Below are positions 22,969 through 32,569 of a DNA stretch of 64,000 nucleotides, one piece after another. Position 1 is the first letter of the stretch; each line of letters opens with the position of its first letter. This DNA is from Mycolicibacterium sp. P1-5 (GTDB lineage: Bacteria; Actinomycetota; Actinomycetes; Mycobacteriales; Mycobacteriaceae): contig NZ_NPKT01000006.1 in NCBI RefSeq assembly GCF_008329565.1, positions 124,001 to 188,000 of the forward strand, in the 5' to 3' direction. A program made the translations under genes and the position numbers. The notes under the pieces are model-generated. The model made no database searches and was not told the DNA's origin. It was given only the letters and a program-made list of their open reading frames with translations.

Positions 22969-24801
22969 ATGACTAGCGTCCGGGTCATGTCCGCCGACGC
23001 GCAGCAGCTCGCCCAGCTGCACAGCGACGTCGACGCGCTGCTGGCCCAGCTGGCCGACGCCGAACAACGATGGCAGGCGTGGACCGACCCGGTTGCTGAC
23101 GAGAACCGATGCAGTGCAACGAATCTGGTTCATTACTGGGCGCTGCGCCAGGTCGACCTGCGCGACGTCCAGCAACAACTCAGCGAACTCGGGCTGTCGT
23201 CGCTGGGTCGCAGCGAGGCGCACGTGCAGGCGACGCTGCGGCTGGTGTCTGCGGCGATCGCCGCGCTGCGCGGGCAGAGCTGGACGCCGACCGATCAGGT
23301 CTGCGTGGAGGTCCCCGAGGGGACCCGGCTCCTCGACCACAATGCCACCGAGCTACTCGGCCCGGCGGCCGAGGACCGCGCGGCCCGGATCATGGTCACC
23401 TTGCCGTCGGAGGCCGCCACCGACCCGGGATTGACACGCACCCTCATCGACGCCGGTATGCGAATCGCTCGGATCAACTGCGCTCACGATGACGCTACTG
23501 CGTGGAAAGCCATGGCAACCAACGTCCGTGCCGCGGCCGCGGCCGCCGGACGCCCCTGTCTGGTCGCGATGGATCTGGGTGGTCCCAAACTGCGCACCGG
23601 CCCGCTCGAGCCGGGACCCCAGGTGGTGCGGCTGCGGCCGACGCGCAACGCCCGGGGTCAGGTGGTGGCCGCCGGACGCGGCTGGCTGACGTCGGCGCGG
23701 CGAGCGGCCCGACCGCCCGAGCCCGGCCTGATGACCCTGCCGGTCAAGGCCGAATGGCTGGCCAACCGCGCCGAGGGTGACGAACTGGTGCTGCGCGATA
23801 CCCGCGGATCGAAGCGGCGACTGCTGCTGGCCGCCGCGGCGCCCGGTGGATTCGTCGTCACAGCCGAGAAAACGACCTATGTGGGCAGCGGAACGGTGTT
23901 GAAGGCCGGAGGAAAGGACTCCACCAAAGTCGGTGCGCTGCCGGCTGTCGAGCAGAGCCTGCGATTGGCCGCCGGGGACGTCGTGCGGTTGACCCGCGAT
24001 TGCCTACCGGCAGTCGTCGACGACGGCCAGCCGCCGCAGATCGGATGCACATTGCCGGAGGTGTTCGACACCGCAGAGGTGGGCGAGCGCGTGTTCTTCG
24101 ACGACGGCAAGCTCGGCGGCGTGGTGATCGCGGTGACCGCTGACACCATCGACGTCCGCATCGAGCGCCCCGCGCACGGCACCGCAAAGTTGCGCGCCGG
24201 CAAGGGAATCAACGTTCCCGATACCGATCTGCTCATCTCGGCACTGACCGAGAAAGACATCGCCGACCTGGCCGCCGTGGTCGAGCTGGCTGACTTCGTG
24301 GAGCTCTCGTTTGTCCGTGAACCTGCCGATGTCATCCGGCTGTTCGACGAGCTGGACCGCCTCGGTGACCGCGATCTCGGGGTGGTGCTCAAAATCGAAA
24401 CCCGGCAGGCCTTCGAACAGCTGCCGAGCCTGCTGCTCACCGCGATGCGCCGACGCCGCGTCGGGGTGATGATCGCCCGTGGCGATCTGGCCGTCGAGGT
24501 CGGCTACGAACGGATGGCCGAGCTGCAGGAAGAGACGTTGTGCCTGTGTGAGGCCGCACATCTGCCCGTAATCTGGGCGACGCAGGTGCTCGAGCAGCTG
24601 GCCAACACCGGGCTGCCCTCGCGCGCCGAGATCAGCGACGCCGCAATGGCAGAACGCGCCGAATGCGTGATGCTCAACAAGGGTCCCTACATCACCGACG
24701 CAGTCGTCATGCTCGACGACGTCCTGGGGCGGATGGCCGGCCACGAGCACAAGAAAAGCCCGTTGCTGCGCAGTCTGCACTCGTGGCGGGCCGCCGATTG
24801 A
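22969..24801 (+). CDS. Pyruvate-kinase-like protein with novel N-terminus, no C-domain
   Basis: A 610-residue protein. Residues 1-135 form an extension of unknown fold. From about 139 there is a pyruvate kinase A domain (RIMVTLPSEAATDPG, MDLGGPKLRTG), an enlarged B domain, and the active-site segments VVLKIETR (Lys475, Glu477), MIARGDLAVE (Asp506) and ATQVLEQ (Thr538). The C-terminal allosteric domain is absent. The positions of the K+ ligands Ser77 and Thr114 of muscle enzyme are Ala172 and Leu203, and Glu117 is Lys207, the pattern associated with K+-independent enzymes. It is probably not the main Pyk. ATG 22987 is an alternative start. It ends 1 bp before the opposing epimerase. Confidence 0.85.
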   Translation: MTSVRVMSADAQQLAQLHSDVDALLAQLADAEQRWQAWTDPVADENRCSATNLVHYWALRQVDLRDVQQQLSELGLSSLGRSEAHVQATLRLVSAAIAALRGQSWTPTDQVCVEVPEGTRLLDHNATELLGPAAEDRAARIMVTLPSEAATDPGLTRTLIDAGMRIARINCAHDDATAWKAMATNVRAAAAAAGRPCLVAMDLGGPKLRTGPLEPGPQVVRLRPTRNARGQVVAAGRGWLTSARRAARPPEPGLMTLPVKAEWLANRAEGDELVLRDTRGSKRRLLLAAAAPGGFVVTAEKTTYVGSGTVLKAGGKDSTKVGALPAVEQSLRLAAGDVVRLTRDCLPAVVDDGQPPQIGCTLPEVFDTAEVGERVFFDDGKLGGVVIAVTADTIDVRIERPAHGTAKLRAGKGINVPDTDLLISALTEKDIADLAAVVELADFVELSFVREPADVIRLFDELDRLGDRDLGVVLKIETRQAFEQLPSLLLTAMRRRRVGVMIARGDLAVEVGYERMAELQEETLCLCEAAHLPVIWATQVLEQLANTGLPSRAEISDAAMAERAECVMLNKGPYITDAVVMLDDVLGRMAGHEHKKSPLLRSLHSWRAAD

Positions 24802-24802
24802 A

Positions 24803-26155
24803 CTAGGTGGCGTCGCGCCCGAGCTGGTGGGCCAGCGCCTCCTCGACCCGCGGATGCCGGAAGCGGTGGCCCAGTTCCTGCAGCTTGGCCGGCGCAACAC
24901 GCTGGTTGGCTTCGGCCAACTCCCGCGCGCCCTGCTTGCCGAGCAACACCCGTGGCCCGATCGACGGCACCGGCAAGACCGCGGGGCGATGCAGAATCCC
25001 GGCCAGTGCCTCGGTATAAGCCTTGTTGCGCAACGGGTTCGGTGCGACCGCGTTGACCGGACCTGCCAGCCTCTCGTCGAAAAGTGCGCGATAGTAGATG
25101 TCGAGCAGGTCGTCGATGCCGATCCAGGACAACCACTGCTCGCCGCTGCCCAACCGGCCGCCGACGCCCGCCGCGAACAGCGGACGCAGCAGCCGCAACG
25201 TCCCCCCGCGGGCGGCCTGCACGATGCCGGTCCGCACCGTGACCGTCCGCACCCCGGCGCGCGCGGCTGGCTCGGTGGCGGCCTCCCAGTCGGCGACCAC
25301 GTCGGCCAGGAATCCCTCACCGCGGGCGCTTCCCTCGGACAGCACGGCATCACCGCGGTCATAGCCGTAGATTCCGATCGCCGAGGCACTGACGAAGCTG
25401 CGTACTCCGGCCGTCGCGGCCAGCTCGGCCAGCCGTCGGGTCGGCTCGATGCGAGAGTCGCGAATCGCCCTGCGGTGGGAGTCGGTGAACCGCCCGGCGA
25501 TCGACGCGCCGGCCAGGTGGATGACGGCGTCGACCCCATCGAGCAGATCGGCGGCGGGATTGTCTGGCTCCCAACGTCGTTCATCGGGTCCGGCCGGATT
25601 GCGCCGAACCAGCCGAACCACCCGATGCCCGCCGGTGGTCAGCAGCGCGGTCAGCGCACTACCGACAAGGCCGGAGGAACCGGTGATCGCGACGGCCAGC
25701 CGGCCGGCACCCGCCTGCCTGGCCTCCCGGTGGACCGCCAAGTCGTCGGCCAGCTGCCGATGCCGGTAGACGAACGTGGAGTGCAGCGCGGCGCCGGGCA
25801 CCGTGGTGTCCACCTCGTCGTGCACCTCGGTTCTGCCGTCACCTCTGTCGTTGAACCGGTGAGTGTGCCGCCACCACCCGATGATGCGCGGCGGCAAGGT
25901 CCTCAGACCGTCCGACGACAGCACGTCCACGAACTGGCGCGGCGGGTCGTAGCCGGCCGGGTCATGCCGGGCGATCCAGCGCAGCCCACCCGGTAGGCGC
26001 AGGACCGCGCGCCCGTCGGCCAGCGACTCGGTTTCGGCCACGACGTGCATCGGTTGCCACGGCGGAACGAGTCGCCGCATCGCGCCGGGACGGCTGTGCC
26101 AGGCGAAGACCTCGCCAACGGGATGGTCGACGACGCTGGCGAATTCGATGCCCAT
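24803..26155 (-). CDS. TIGR01777-type epimerase with N-terminal SRPBCC domain
   Basis: A 450-residue two-domain protein. Residues 1-150 form an SRPBCC (START-like) ligand-binding domain: FASVVDHPVGEVFAWHSRPGAMRRLVPPW at the start, and a WWRHTHRF strand later. Residues from about 160 form an NAD-dependent extended-SDR domain of the TIGR01777/SDR39U1 family (ITGSSGLVGSALTALL, VIHLAGASIAGR, SASAIGIYGYDRG). The frame continues upstream to 26428, but AAAGGAGAG directly before ATG 26155 fixes the start. Rv2216 of M. tuberculosis has the same layout as I remember it. Cofactor binding is likely, substrate unknown. Confidence 0.9.
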   Translation of the reverse strand: MGIEFASVVDHPVGEVFAWHSRPGAMRRLVPPWQPMHVVAETESLADGRAVLRLPGGLRWIARHDPAGYDPPRQFVDVLSSDGLRTLPPRIIGWWRHTHRFNDRGDGRTEVHDEVDTTVPGAALHSTFVYRHRQLADDLAVHREARQAGAGRLAVAITGSSGLVGSALTALLTTGGHRVVRLVRRNPAGPDERRWEPDNPAADLLDGVDAVIHLAGASIAGRFTDSHRRAIRDSRIEPTRRLAELAATAGVRSFVSASAIGIYGYDRGDAVLSEGSARGEGFLADVVADWEAATEPAARAGVRTVTVRTGIVQAARGGTLRLLRPLFAAGVGGRLGSGEQWLSWIGIDDLLDIYYRALFDERLAGPVNAVAPNPLRNKAYTEALAGILHRPAVLPVPSIGPRVLLGKQGARELAEANQRVAPAKLQELGHRFRHPRVEEALAHQLGRDAT

Positions 26156-26189
26156 GATCTCTCCTTTACCCATGTGGGTGAGGGAAAGA

Positions 26190-26594
26190 TCAGCGTGAAC
26201 CGGACTCGCCCGACTTCTCTTCTTCCGACTCTTCCTTCGGCTTCTCGGGCTGCTCGGCGCCCTCGTCCGCCTCGGCCTCGGCGGTTGGGGCGTCGTCCTC
26301 GGGGTAGTCGGCATCGAACGTCGAGTACGTGGCGTCGACGCTCTCGTCGGATTCCGAGTATGCAGTGGTCTCGGCGGTCGCCGAGGACTCCACGGGCTCG
26401 TCGGCCGGTGGCACCTCCGCCGCCTCACCGAGGCGGCGGTGCTGGCGCTCCCGGATCGCGTCGACGATCAGCAGGATCACTCCGATGACACTGGCCGCGA
26501 TGCATACCCACGCGACCAACTCATTGCTGGTGACGACAGCGGTGACCAGGGCCGCGAGGCCGATCACCGCCAGAACCAGCGCAACGATCAGCAT
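26190..26594 (-). CDS. Membrane protein with acidic tail, Rv2144c-like
   Basis: A 134-residue protein with two membrane helices in the first 45 residues (MLIVALVLAVIGLAALV and VAWVCIAASVIGVILLI), a basic RERQHRR turn and a long Glu/Asp/Ser-rich, probably disordered cytoplasmic tail. It follows wag31 by 26 bp on the same strand, in the place of Rv2144c. Position suggests a link to polar growth, but no function is known. Confidence 0.85.
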   Translation of the reverse strand: MLIVALVLAVIGLAALVTAVVTSNELVAWVCIAASVIGVILLIVDAIRERQHRRLGEAAEVPPADEPVESSATAETTAYSESDESVDATYSTFDADYPEDDAPTAEAEADEGAEQPEKPKEESEEEKSGESGSR

Positions 26595-26620
26595 CGATCA
26601 GCCTCCAGCGCGCGCAGCGC

Positions 26621-27445
26621 TCAGTTATTGCCCCGGTTGAACTGGTTGAACCCACCGCCGTCGCTGGCAGCACCGGAATCGACCGGTGCCGCCGACCCAC
26701 GCTGGCCGAGCTCCTCGAGCTGGGACTCCAGGTAGGTCTTGAGCCGGGTGCGGTATTCGCGCTCGAATGTCCGCAGCTGCTCCAGCCGCCCTTCGAGGAC
26801 TGTCCGCTGCTGGTTGATGGTGCCCATGATCTCGGTGTGCTTGCGCTCGGCGTCGGCCTGCAGTGCGTCGGCCTTCTCCTGGGCCTGCCGCAGTTGAGTC
26901 TCCGAACGATTCTGCGCATCACTGAGCAGGGCGTCGGCGCGCTGCTTGGCATCGCCGACCGTGGTCTCCGCGGTGTGGCGGGCCTCCGAGAGGATCTGGT
27001 CGGCGTTGGTGCGCGCGTCGGCGAGCAGCTTGTCGGCCTCGGCCTTGGCGGTGCCGGTCAAGCGGTCCGCGGTGTCCTGGGCCAGGGCCAGCACTCGAGC
27101 GGCCTTGATGGCCTGCTCCTCGCTGGCGGCCGGGCTCGGCGCGGGCGCAGGGGCCGGAGCGGCCTGCGGTGCGGGAGCCGGGGTGGGTTCGGGCTCCGGC
27201 TCGGGTTGATACAGCGGAATGGCCGCCGTGGGCTGCGGGACCGCGCCACCGGAGCGGGCGGCGGACAGCTCCTGGTCGAGCTCGGAGACCCGCTGGCGCA
27301 GATCCGAGTTCTCCTCGATGAGCCGGGTCAGCTCGTTCTCCACCAGGTCGAGGAAGGCGTCGACCTCGTCCTCGTTGTAGCCTCGCTTGCCGATGGGCGG
27401 CTTGCTGAATGCCACGTTGTGCACGTCGGCCGGTGTAAGCGGCAT
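26621..27445 (-). CDS. wag31: DivIVA-family polar growth scaffold Wag31
   Basis: A 274-residue coiled-coil scaffold that marks the cell poles and directs tip growth and envelope precursor synthesis. The N-terminal membrane-curvature domain ([32 protein letters not shown]) is followed by a Pro/Glu/Ala-rich linker (about 80-115), long coiled coils and a conserved C-terminal end. Thr73, the site phosphorylated by PknA/PknB in M. tuberculosis, is present in VPQPTAAIP. The frame runs upstream to 27532; ATG 27445 has GAGGGGG upstream and gives the standard N-terminus. Linker length differs from M. tuberculosis, otherwise typical. Confidence 0.98.
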   Translation of the reverse strand: MPLTPADVHNVAFSKPPIGKRGYNEDEVDAFLDLVENELTRLIEENSDLRQRVSELDQELSAARSGGAVPQPTAAIPLYQPEPEPEPTPAPAPQAAPAPAPAPSPAASEEQAIKAARVLALAQDTADRLTGTAKAEADKLLADARTNADQILSEARHTAETTVGDAKQRADALLSDAQNRSETQLRQAQEKADALQADAERKHTEIMGTINQQRTVLEGRLEQLRTFEREYRTRLKTYLESQLEELGQRGSAAPVDSGAASDGGGFNQFNRGNN

Positions 27446-27484
27446 CGTCTGCCCCCTCGGGTCTGGGCGGTTAACCGTCTGCAA

Positions 27485-27490
27485 AGTGTA
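27485..27490 (-). promoter_or_regulatory. Candidate -10 element of the wag31 promoter
   Basis: On the minus strand TACACT, matching TANNNT, lies about 40 bp before the wag31 ATG. The 200-bp gap to yggT and the known separate expression of wag31 support a promoter here. There is no clear TTGACA-like -35 at 17 bp; GGAAC lies near that zone. Position assigned by eye. Confidence 0.4.
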
Positions 27491-27646
27491 GAACGCGTCA
27501 AACGTTCGTTCCGTACTGTAACTGGCGTCCATCCTGTCACACCAGAACCGTCAGTCCGATAGTTAAGAGCGAATTTCAATCTTTCGATACCACGAGCTCG
27601 GCGTGGCTAATCGCGATTCGCGACTCAATAAGGTATTTTCCCGCCC

Positions 27647-27937
27647 TCAAGCGGCAGCACCGAATGCCAGCTGCATTCCGATGAAAGCCACCAGCAGCAG
27701 CACCATGATCGACAGGTCGAACCGGACCGCGCCGATGGTCAACTGCGGGATAAGTCGACGTAACAGCTTCACCGGTGGGTCGGTGATCGTCATGATCAAT
27801 TCCAGGATCACCACGGTGGCACCCCGGGGGTGCCAGTCCCTACTGAACGAGCGGATGAACTCGACGACGACCCGGGCGATCAGCAGCAGCCAGAACACAA
27901 ACAGCGCAAAGCCCAGGATTTCGAAGAACAGCGACAA
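27647..27937 (-). CDS. YggT family membrane protein
   Basis: A 96-residue protein with two hydrophobic segments (residues 3-25 and about 70-92) flanking the YggT signature: RVVVEFIRSF, then TDPPVKLLRRLIPQ. It corresponds to Rv2146c and sits in the conserved sepF-yggT-divIVA order of Gram-positive division clusters. Family members are linked genetically to division and osmotic resistance, but mechanism is unknown. Confidence 0.93.
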   Translation of the reverse strand: MSLFFEILGFALFVFWLLLIARVVVEFIRSFSRDWHPRGATVVILELIMTITDPPVKLLRRLIPQLTIGAVRFDLSIMVLLLVAFIGMQLAFGAAA

Positions 27938-28060
27938 CTAGAGCCGGTCCTTAATCAACAGTGGATGTGACATTGCCGACATCACTGGCTGGTGACCAGC
28001 GCGACGCAGTCAGCCTACCTAAGTCCGTTGGCGTCGCTCGACGCCGAGCACTGAGTCTGC

Positions 28061-28732
28061 TTACTGGTAGCTGTAGAAACCCGCTTCGGCGATCCGCCGG
28101 CGCTCCTCGGCGCTGACGTCGACGTCGGCCGGCGAAAGCAGGAACACCTTCGTAGCCACCTTGTCGAAGGACCCGCGCAAGGCGAAGGCCAGACCGGCGG
28201 CGAAGTCGACCAGCCGCTTGGCATCGGCGTTGTCCATCGACACCAGATCCATGATCACCGGTTGGCCGTCGCGGAAGCGTTCACCGATCGTGCGGGCCTC
28301 GCTGTAGTCCTTGGGGCGCAGCGTGGTGATCTTCGAGAGCGGGCTGCCTGCCTCGAACAGTTCGGCCATCCGGCGCGGGTCCATCGCCAGTGCGCCGCGG
28401 GTCGAGCCGCGCAGCGAGCCGAACCGCGAGGAGCGCGGCATGTCGTGCGGGTGGTCGAACTCGCGGGGACGGAACCGCGGCTCGTCGCCGTACTGGGCAC
28501 GGAAGCCGCCCGTCGGGGCATAGTCGGCCTCGCGCGGGTCGTCATACTCCCGGCCCATCCGTGGGTCGCGGTCCTCGTAGCGGCCCGGGCGCTCGAACTC
28601 GTCGTCGGCGAAGCGCTCACGGCGGGCGTAGCCGCGGTGAGCGCCGCGGTCGTCATCGTCGTAGTACTCGTCGTCATAGTCGTCCATCGGAGCCATACCG
28701 AAGTAGGCCTTGACCTTGTGGAGAGTGCTCAT
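28061..28732 (-). CDS. sepF: Cell division protein SepF
   Basis: FtsZ membrane anchor and Z-ring organiser, essential in Actinobacteria because FtsA is absent. The 223 residues comprise an N-terminal amphipathic helix ([13 protein letters not shown]), a disordered Asp/Tyr/Arg-rich linker to about residue 130, and the C-terminal SepF fold with [45 protein letters not shown] and the closing [15 protein letters not shown]. It corresponds to Rv2147c and lies two genes from yggS and four from ftsZ. Confidence 0.97.
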   Translation of the reverse strand: MSTLHKVKAYFGMAPMDDYDDEYYDDDDRGAHRGYARRERFADDEFERPGRYEDRDPRMGREYDDPREADYAPTGGFRAQYGDEPRFRPREFDHPHDMPRSSRFGSLRGSTRGALAMDPRRMAELFEAGSPLSKITTLRPKDYSEARTIGERFRDGQPVIMDLVSMDNADAKRLVDFAAGLAFALRGSFDKVATKVFLLSPADVDVSAEERRRIAEAGFYSYQ

Positions 28733-28796
28733 CGCTGGACCCTTCTGAAAGCGTGAAGTTCGGTGTCTGTGATGAAGATGTGACTGGAGTGACTAC

Positions 28797-29534
28797 TCAG
28801 GGAGACGTTAGAGGACGTTGTCCCATAAGCGCGGTTCCGACACGCACACACGTTGATCCGTGTCGCACCGCCGCTTCCAGGTCACCGGACATGCCCGCCG
28901 ACAACCCTGTCGCCTCAGGATGATTGCGCAATACCCGCTGGTGTTCTGCCGCCAGCGCCGCGAACGCGGCGTCGGGATCGGCACCCACCGGCGGGATGGC
29001 CATCAGGCCGGCCAGCGTCAATCCGCCGGCTTCGGCGACCTGCTCGCACAGCTCGTCGACCACGCCCGGATCCCCGATGTCCACACCGCCGCGCGAGGTG
29101 TCGCCGTCCAGGCTGACCTGGACAAACACCTTGATCGGTGCGGTCCGCACGGCCTCCTCGATGGCGTGCGCGGCGCCGCGGTCCAGCGCGGCGGCCACCT
29201 TGGCGGTGCTCACCGAGTGGACCGTATCTGCCCAGGCCGCAATGGCTTTCGCCTTGTTGCGCTGGATCTGACCGACCATGTGCCAGCGGACGTCGCCAGC
29301 TTGCGTCAGTTCGGTGAACTCGGCGATCTTGGCCGAGGCTTCCTGCTCGCGGGATTCGCCGAACACCCGGCAGCCCAGCCGCCACAGGATTGCGACGTCG
29401 CTGGCCGGGAAGAACTTGGTGATGGGCAACAGCTGCACCTCGGTGGCCGCGCGGCCGGCGGCGCGGACGGCGGCCGCGAGCCGGTCGCGCAATACCGCCA
29501 GTGCGGTCGCCAACTCCGATTCGCGGTCGGTCAT
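28797..29534 (-). CDS. PLP homeostasis protein (YggS/PLPBP family)
   Basis: A 245-residue, alanine-racemase-like TIM barrel without racemase activity that binds pyridoxal phosphate and balances vitamin B6 and amino-acid pools. The PLP-lysine motif is LLPITKFFP; WHMVGQIQRNKAK and the C-terminal SAGMSGDLEAAVRHGSTCVRVGTALMG are family signatures. An ATG three codons upstream (29543) exists, but ATG 29534 overlaps the upstream stop as ATGA and begins MTDRESE as homologues do. Matches Rv2148c. Confidence 0.95.
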   Translation of the reverse strand: MTDRESELATALAVLRDRLAAAVRAAGRAATEVQLLPITKFFPASDVAILWRLGCRVFGESREQEASAKIAEFTELTQAGDVRWHMVGQIQRNKAKAIAAWADTVHSVSTAKVAAALDRGAAHAIEEAVRTAPIKVFVQVSLDGDTSRGGVDIGDPGVVDELCEQVAEAGGLTLAGLMAIPPVGADPDAAFAALAAEHQRVLRNHPEATGLSAGMSGDLEAAVRHGSTCVRVGTALMGQRPLTSP

Positions 29535-30238
29535 TCCATCCACACCAGACAGGCGAGCCGACCGGTCGGGTTGCCGCGGCGGTGACTGAACAATTTGGTG
29601 TCCGCCACCGTGCAGCGCGGGTCGGTGTCGATGGCTTGCACGCCCGCATCGATCAACTGCCGGGCGATTCCAGCCCGCAGATCCAGTCCCGGGGTGCCTT
29701 TAGCGGTCCGGGTCCGGCTGCCAGGCAGCCGCGCTTCGACGTCGGCGGCCATCTGCGCGGGCACCTCATAGTTGGCGCCGCTGACGGCCGGGCCCAGCAG
29801 CACCGAGATGTCTTGCGGGTGCGCGCCGTTGGCCTGCATGGCCGCCAATGCCCGAAGCACCACACCATCGGCGGCACCCACTCGTCCGGCGTGGACGGCA
29901 GCGATCACCCCGGCGCGGGCGTCGGACATGAGCACGGGCACGCAATCGGCGGTCACCACGGCCAGCGCCAGCCGCGGCGTGGTGGTCACCAATGCGTCGG
30001 TGTCGTCGAAGGCATCGGTGCGGGGCCCGTCGACGACGGCGACATGATCACTGTGGGTTTGGTTCATCCACACCACGTGGTCCTCGGCAAGCCCGATTGC
30101 GCCGGCCAGCCGTTTCCGGTTGGCCGCGACGGCTTTCGGATCATCGCCGACATGATCGCCGAGGTTGAAGGTGTCGAATGGCGGCGCCGAGACACCACCG
30201 GCACGGGTGGTGGTCACACGACGAATGCGAACAGTCAC
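29531..30238 (-). CDS. pgeF: YfiH/LACC1-family protein (PgeF-like)
   Basis: A 235-residue multicopper-oxidase-fold-unrelated DUF152 protein. The metal site is built from HSDHVAVV, TADCVPVLM and AAVHAGRVGAADGVV; the usual HAGWRG reads HAGRVG. Bacterial members were described as peptidoglycan editing factors that correct MurC mis-addition of serine, and relatives act as purine nucleoside enzymes, so either role is possible. It lies 30 bp downstream of ftsZ in the Rv2149c position. Confidence 0.9.
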   Translation of the reverse strand: MTVRIRRVTTTRAGGVSAPPFDTFNLGDHVGDDPKAVAANRKRLAGAIGLAEDHVVWMNQTHSDHVAVVDGPRTDAFDDTDALVTTTPRLALAVVTADCVPVLMSDARAGVIAAVHAGRVGAADGVVLRALAAMQANGAHPQDISVLLGPAVSGANYEVPAQMAADVEARLPGSRTRTAKGTPGLDLRAGIARQLIDAGVQAIDTDPRCTVADTKLFSHRRGNPTGRLACLVWME

Positions 30239-30268
30239 AGACCCAGTATTGCGGCGGTGCCGAGCGTG

Positions 30269-31429
30269 TCAGTGCCGCATGAACGGCGGCACGTCGACAT
30301 CGTCGTCGGAGATACCGCCGTCGTCGCCGCCACCAATTTTCACCGTCGCGCCGTTGGTGTGCACCGGCACACTCGCGGCGTCGCTCGGATCGAAGAGCGA
30401 CGAGCTGAGCTTGCCTGCCGCACCGGGAACGATCCCCTGGGCCCCTGTGGTCGCTCCCCCGACGACGGGCTTGCGGCTGGGGCTGGCCGACTCGAAGCCG
30501 GCGGCGATCACGGTCACGCGCACCTCATCGCCGAGCGAGTCGTCGATGACCGTGCCGAAGATGATGTTGGCCTCGGCGTGCGCGGCCTCCTGAACCAGCG
30601 ACGCGGCCTCGTTGATCTCGAACAAGCCCAGGTCGCTGCCGCCGGCCACCGACAGCAGCACACCCTGCGCGCCCTCCATCGAAGCTTCCAGCAGCGGCGA
30701 GTTGATCGCGATCTCGGCGGCCTTCAGCGCACGGCCATCGCCACGTGCCGAGCCGATACCCATCAGGGCGGTGCCCGCGCCGCTCATGACGCCCTTGACG
30801 TCGGCGAAGTCGACGTTGATCAGACCCGGGGTGGTGATCAGGTCGGTGATGCCCTGCACGCCGTTGAGCAGCACCTCATCAGCGCTACGGAAGGCGTCCA
30901 TCAACGAGACCTGCGCATCGCCCATCTGCAGCAGCCGGTCATTGGGGATGACGATCAGGGTGTCGCAGCTCTCGCGCAGCGCCTGGATCCCGTTCTCGGC
31001 CTGGTTCGAGCGGCGCTTGCCCTCGAAGGAGAACGGGCGAGTCACCACGCCGACGGTCAACGCGCCCAGCTTGCGAGCGATGTTGGCCACGACGGGTGCA
31101 CCGCCGGTGCCCGTGCCGCCACCCTCACCGGCGGTGACGAAGACCATGTCGGCGCCGCGCAGCAGCTCCTCGATCTCGTCCTTGGCGTCCTCGGCGGCCT
31201 TGCGACCGACCTCGGGGTCGGCGCCGGCGCCGAGACCACGGGTGGACTCGCGGCCGACGTCGAGCTTGACGTCGGCGTCGCTCATCAACAGCGCCTGGGC
31301 GTCGGTGTTGATCGCGATGAACTCCACGCCCTTGAGTCCCTGCTCGATCATGCGGTTGACGGCGTTGACGCCGCCGCCGCCAATGCCAACGACCTTGATA
31401 ACGGCGAGGTAGTTATGCGGGGGGGTCAT
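30269..31429 (-). CDS. ftsZ: Cell division GTPase FtsZ
   Basis: Tubulin homologue forming the Z-ring, 386 residues. The nucleotide site has [11 protein letters not shown], the tubulin signature [20 protein letters not shown] and the T7 synergy loop [16 protein letters not shown] glycine/serine-rich linker leads to the conserved C-terminal peptide [10 protein letters not shown], which binds SepF and FtsW. The frame extends upstream by 17 codons; ATG 31429 has GGGAGGAAG at the right distance. It corresponds to Rv2150c. Confidence 0.99.
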   Translation of the reverse strand: MTPPHNYLAVIKVVGIGGGGVNAVNRMIEQGLKGVEFIAINTDAQALLMSDADVKLDVGRESTRGLGAGADPEVGRKAAEDAKDEIEELLRGADMVFVTAGEGGGTGTGGAPVVANIARKLGALTVGVVTRPFSFEGKRRSNQAENGIQALRESCDTLIVIPNDRLLQMGDAQVSLMDAFRSADEVLLNGVQGITDLITTPGLINVDFADVKGVMSGAGTALMGIGSARGDGRALKAAEIAINSPLLEASMEGAQGVLLSVAGGSDLGLFEINEAASLVQEAAHAEANIIFGTVIDDSLGDEVRVTVIAAGFESASPSRKPVVGGATTGAQGIVPGAAGKLSSSLFDPSDAASVPVHTNGATVKIGGGDDGGISDDDVDVPPFMRH

Positions 31430-31615
31430 CGTCTGTCTTCCTCCCAGGTGGGGATTAGGTCCTTCGGCTCTTCCGGGCAAACCCTAAACCTCAACCAGAG
31501 ATTTAGAGTTATGTCAAGTAGTGCCGTGCAAACAGAACGGTATGGCCGGTGGGGGCTGCATGTGGGAGGCGCGCCGGGGTGTCGCGGGCAATTTCTTCAG
31601 GTATGGCGCCGAGCG
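31430..31615 (-). promoter_or_regulatory. ftsQ-ftsZ intergenic region, probable ftsZ promoter
   Basis: A 186-bp non-coding gap inside an otherwise tightly packed cluster. On the minus strand it contains TTGACATAACTCTAAAT (TTGACA = 31517-31512), a perfect -35 hexamer, in an AT-rich stretch. The expected -10 at 17 bp is poor; TAGGGT further down is another candidate. Mycobacterial ftsZ is known to have its own promoters in this gap. Exact start sites cannot be fixed by eye. Confidence 0.5.
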
Positions 31616-32569
31616 TTACTTGACCGTCGGCAGATCCGGGCTCGACACGTCGTAGACCTTGCCGGGCTGAGTGAGCAGCGCGGCAAGCTTCTCCGCCTTC
31701 TCCTCGGTGCGGTCCGTCGTCCCCCACACCACCGTGCGGCCGTCGGTCAGCGTCAGCGTCACCGACGCCACCGACGGCGCGGCCACCCGGCTCACCTGAG
31801 CCACCACTTCCGGGCGCAACGCCGTCATCACCTCGAGCGCGGCGCGCGTCGGCGGGTCGCTCGGGCCGGGGTGGTCGACGTCGATGTAGGGCAGTCCGGG
31901 GGGCGGCGGAGCCGTCGCAAAATCGACGCCGTCGCGGTCGAACAGGTGCGGACCGTCTGGATAGTCCTTCACCACGATCGGGATGCGCTCGACGATGGTG
32001 ATCCGCAACGTCGACGGATATTCGCGCTGCACCCGCGCGCTCGCCACCCGTCGGATGCCGGCCACCCGGTCCGCCACCTGGTCGGTGTTGATCTGCAGCA
32101 GCGGCGTACCGAGGTTGACCTTCGCGGCGTCGATGACCTCCTCGCGAGTCACCGCGCCGATCCCGGTGATCACCAGCGAGCGCGCCGACATGACCGGAGT
32201 GAAATAGAGGACCAGCCCCAGCCCGACGCTGATGATCGCCAGAACGATCAGCCAGATGAACAACCGCAGGCCCCGAACAGTTCTCTTACCCAAGGGTTTC
32301 GGGGATTCCACCGGCTGGCCGTTAACCCGGCGCTTGGCCTCGCGTCGGGCTTGTTCGATTGCGGTGGCACGGGCCTGCGCGGCGCGGCGCTCGGCGCGCT
32401 CGCGGCGCTCCCGCATGCGGGGGCCTTCGTTGTTGTCGTCTAGATCGGACTCGTCCACATCGACGCTTTGCGCGTCCTCGCTCGCACTTTCACTGCCATT
32501 CGTCGGTTTGGGTAGGACCGGAGGCGCCTCGGCTTCGCCGCCATCCTCATCCCCCGGTTCGCTCACCAC
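31616..32569 (-). CDS. ftsQ: Cell division protein FtsQ
   Basis: Single-pass divisome protein that bridges early and late division factors, 317 residues. It has an acidic/basic cytoplasmic N-terminus of about 125 residues, one membrane helix ([23 protein letters not shown]), then the extracytoplasmic POTRA domain ([19 protein letters not shown]) and FtsQ beta domain ([18 protein letters not shown]). GTG 32569 overlaps the murC stop by 7 bp; GTG 32566 is equally possible. It matches Rv2151c. Confidence 0.95.
   Translation of the reverse strand: MVSEPGDEDGGEAEAPPVLPKPTNGSESASEDAQSVDVDESDLDDNNEGPRMRERRERAERRAAQARATAIEQARREAKRRVNGQPVESPKPLGKRTVRGLRLFIWLIVLAIISVGLGLVLYFTPVMSARSLVITGIGAVTREEVIDAAKVNLGTPLLQINTDQVADRVAGIRRVASARVQREYPSTLRITIVERIPIVVKDYPDGPHLFDRDGVDFATAPPPPGLPYIDVDHPGPSDPPTRAALEVMTALRPEVVAQVSRVAAPSVASVTLTLTDGRTVVWGTTDRTEEKAEKLAALLTQPGKVYDVSSPDLPTVK

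Noticed and set aside
26156..26428. N-terminal extension of the TIGR01777-type protein
   Set aside because: Pro/Arg-rich shadow of the Rv2144c-like acidic tail on another frame; a strong RBS lies just before ATG 26155.
29501..32443. A 980-codon open frame antisense to yggS, pgeF, ftsZ and ftsQ
   Set aside because: It is a high-GC shadow frame. The opposite strand encodes four strongly conserved proteins and the translated product is His/Arg/Gly-rich with no family motif.
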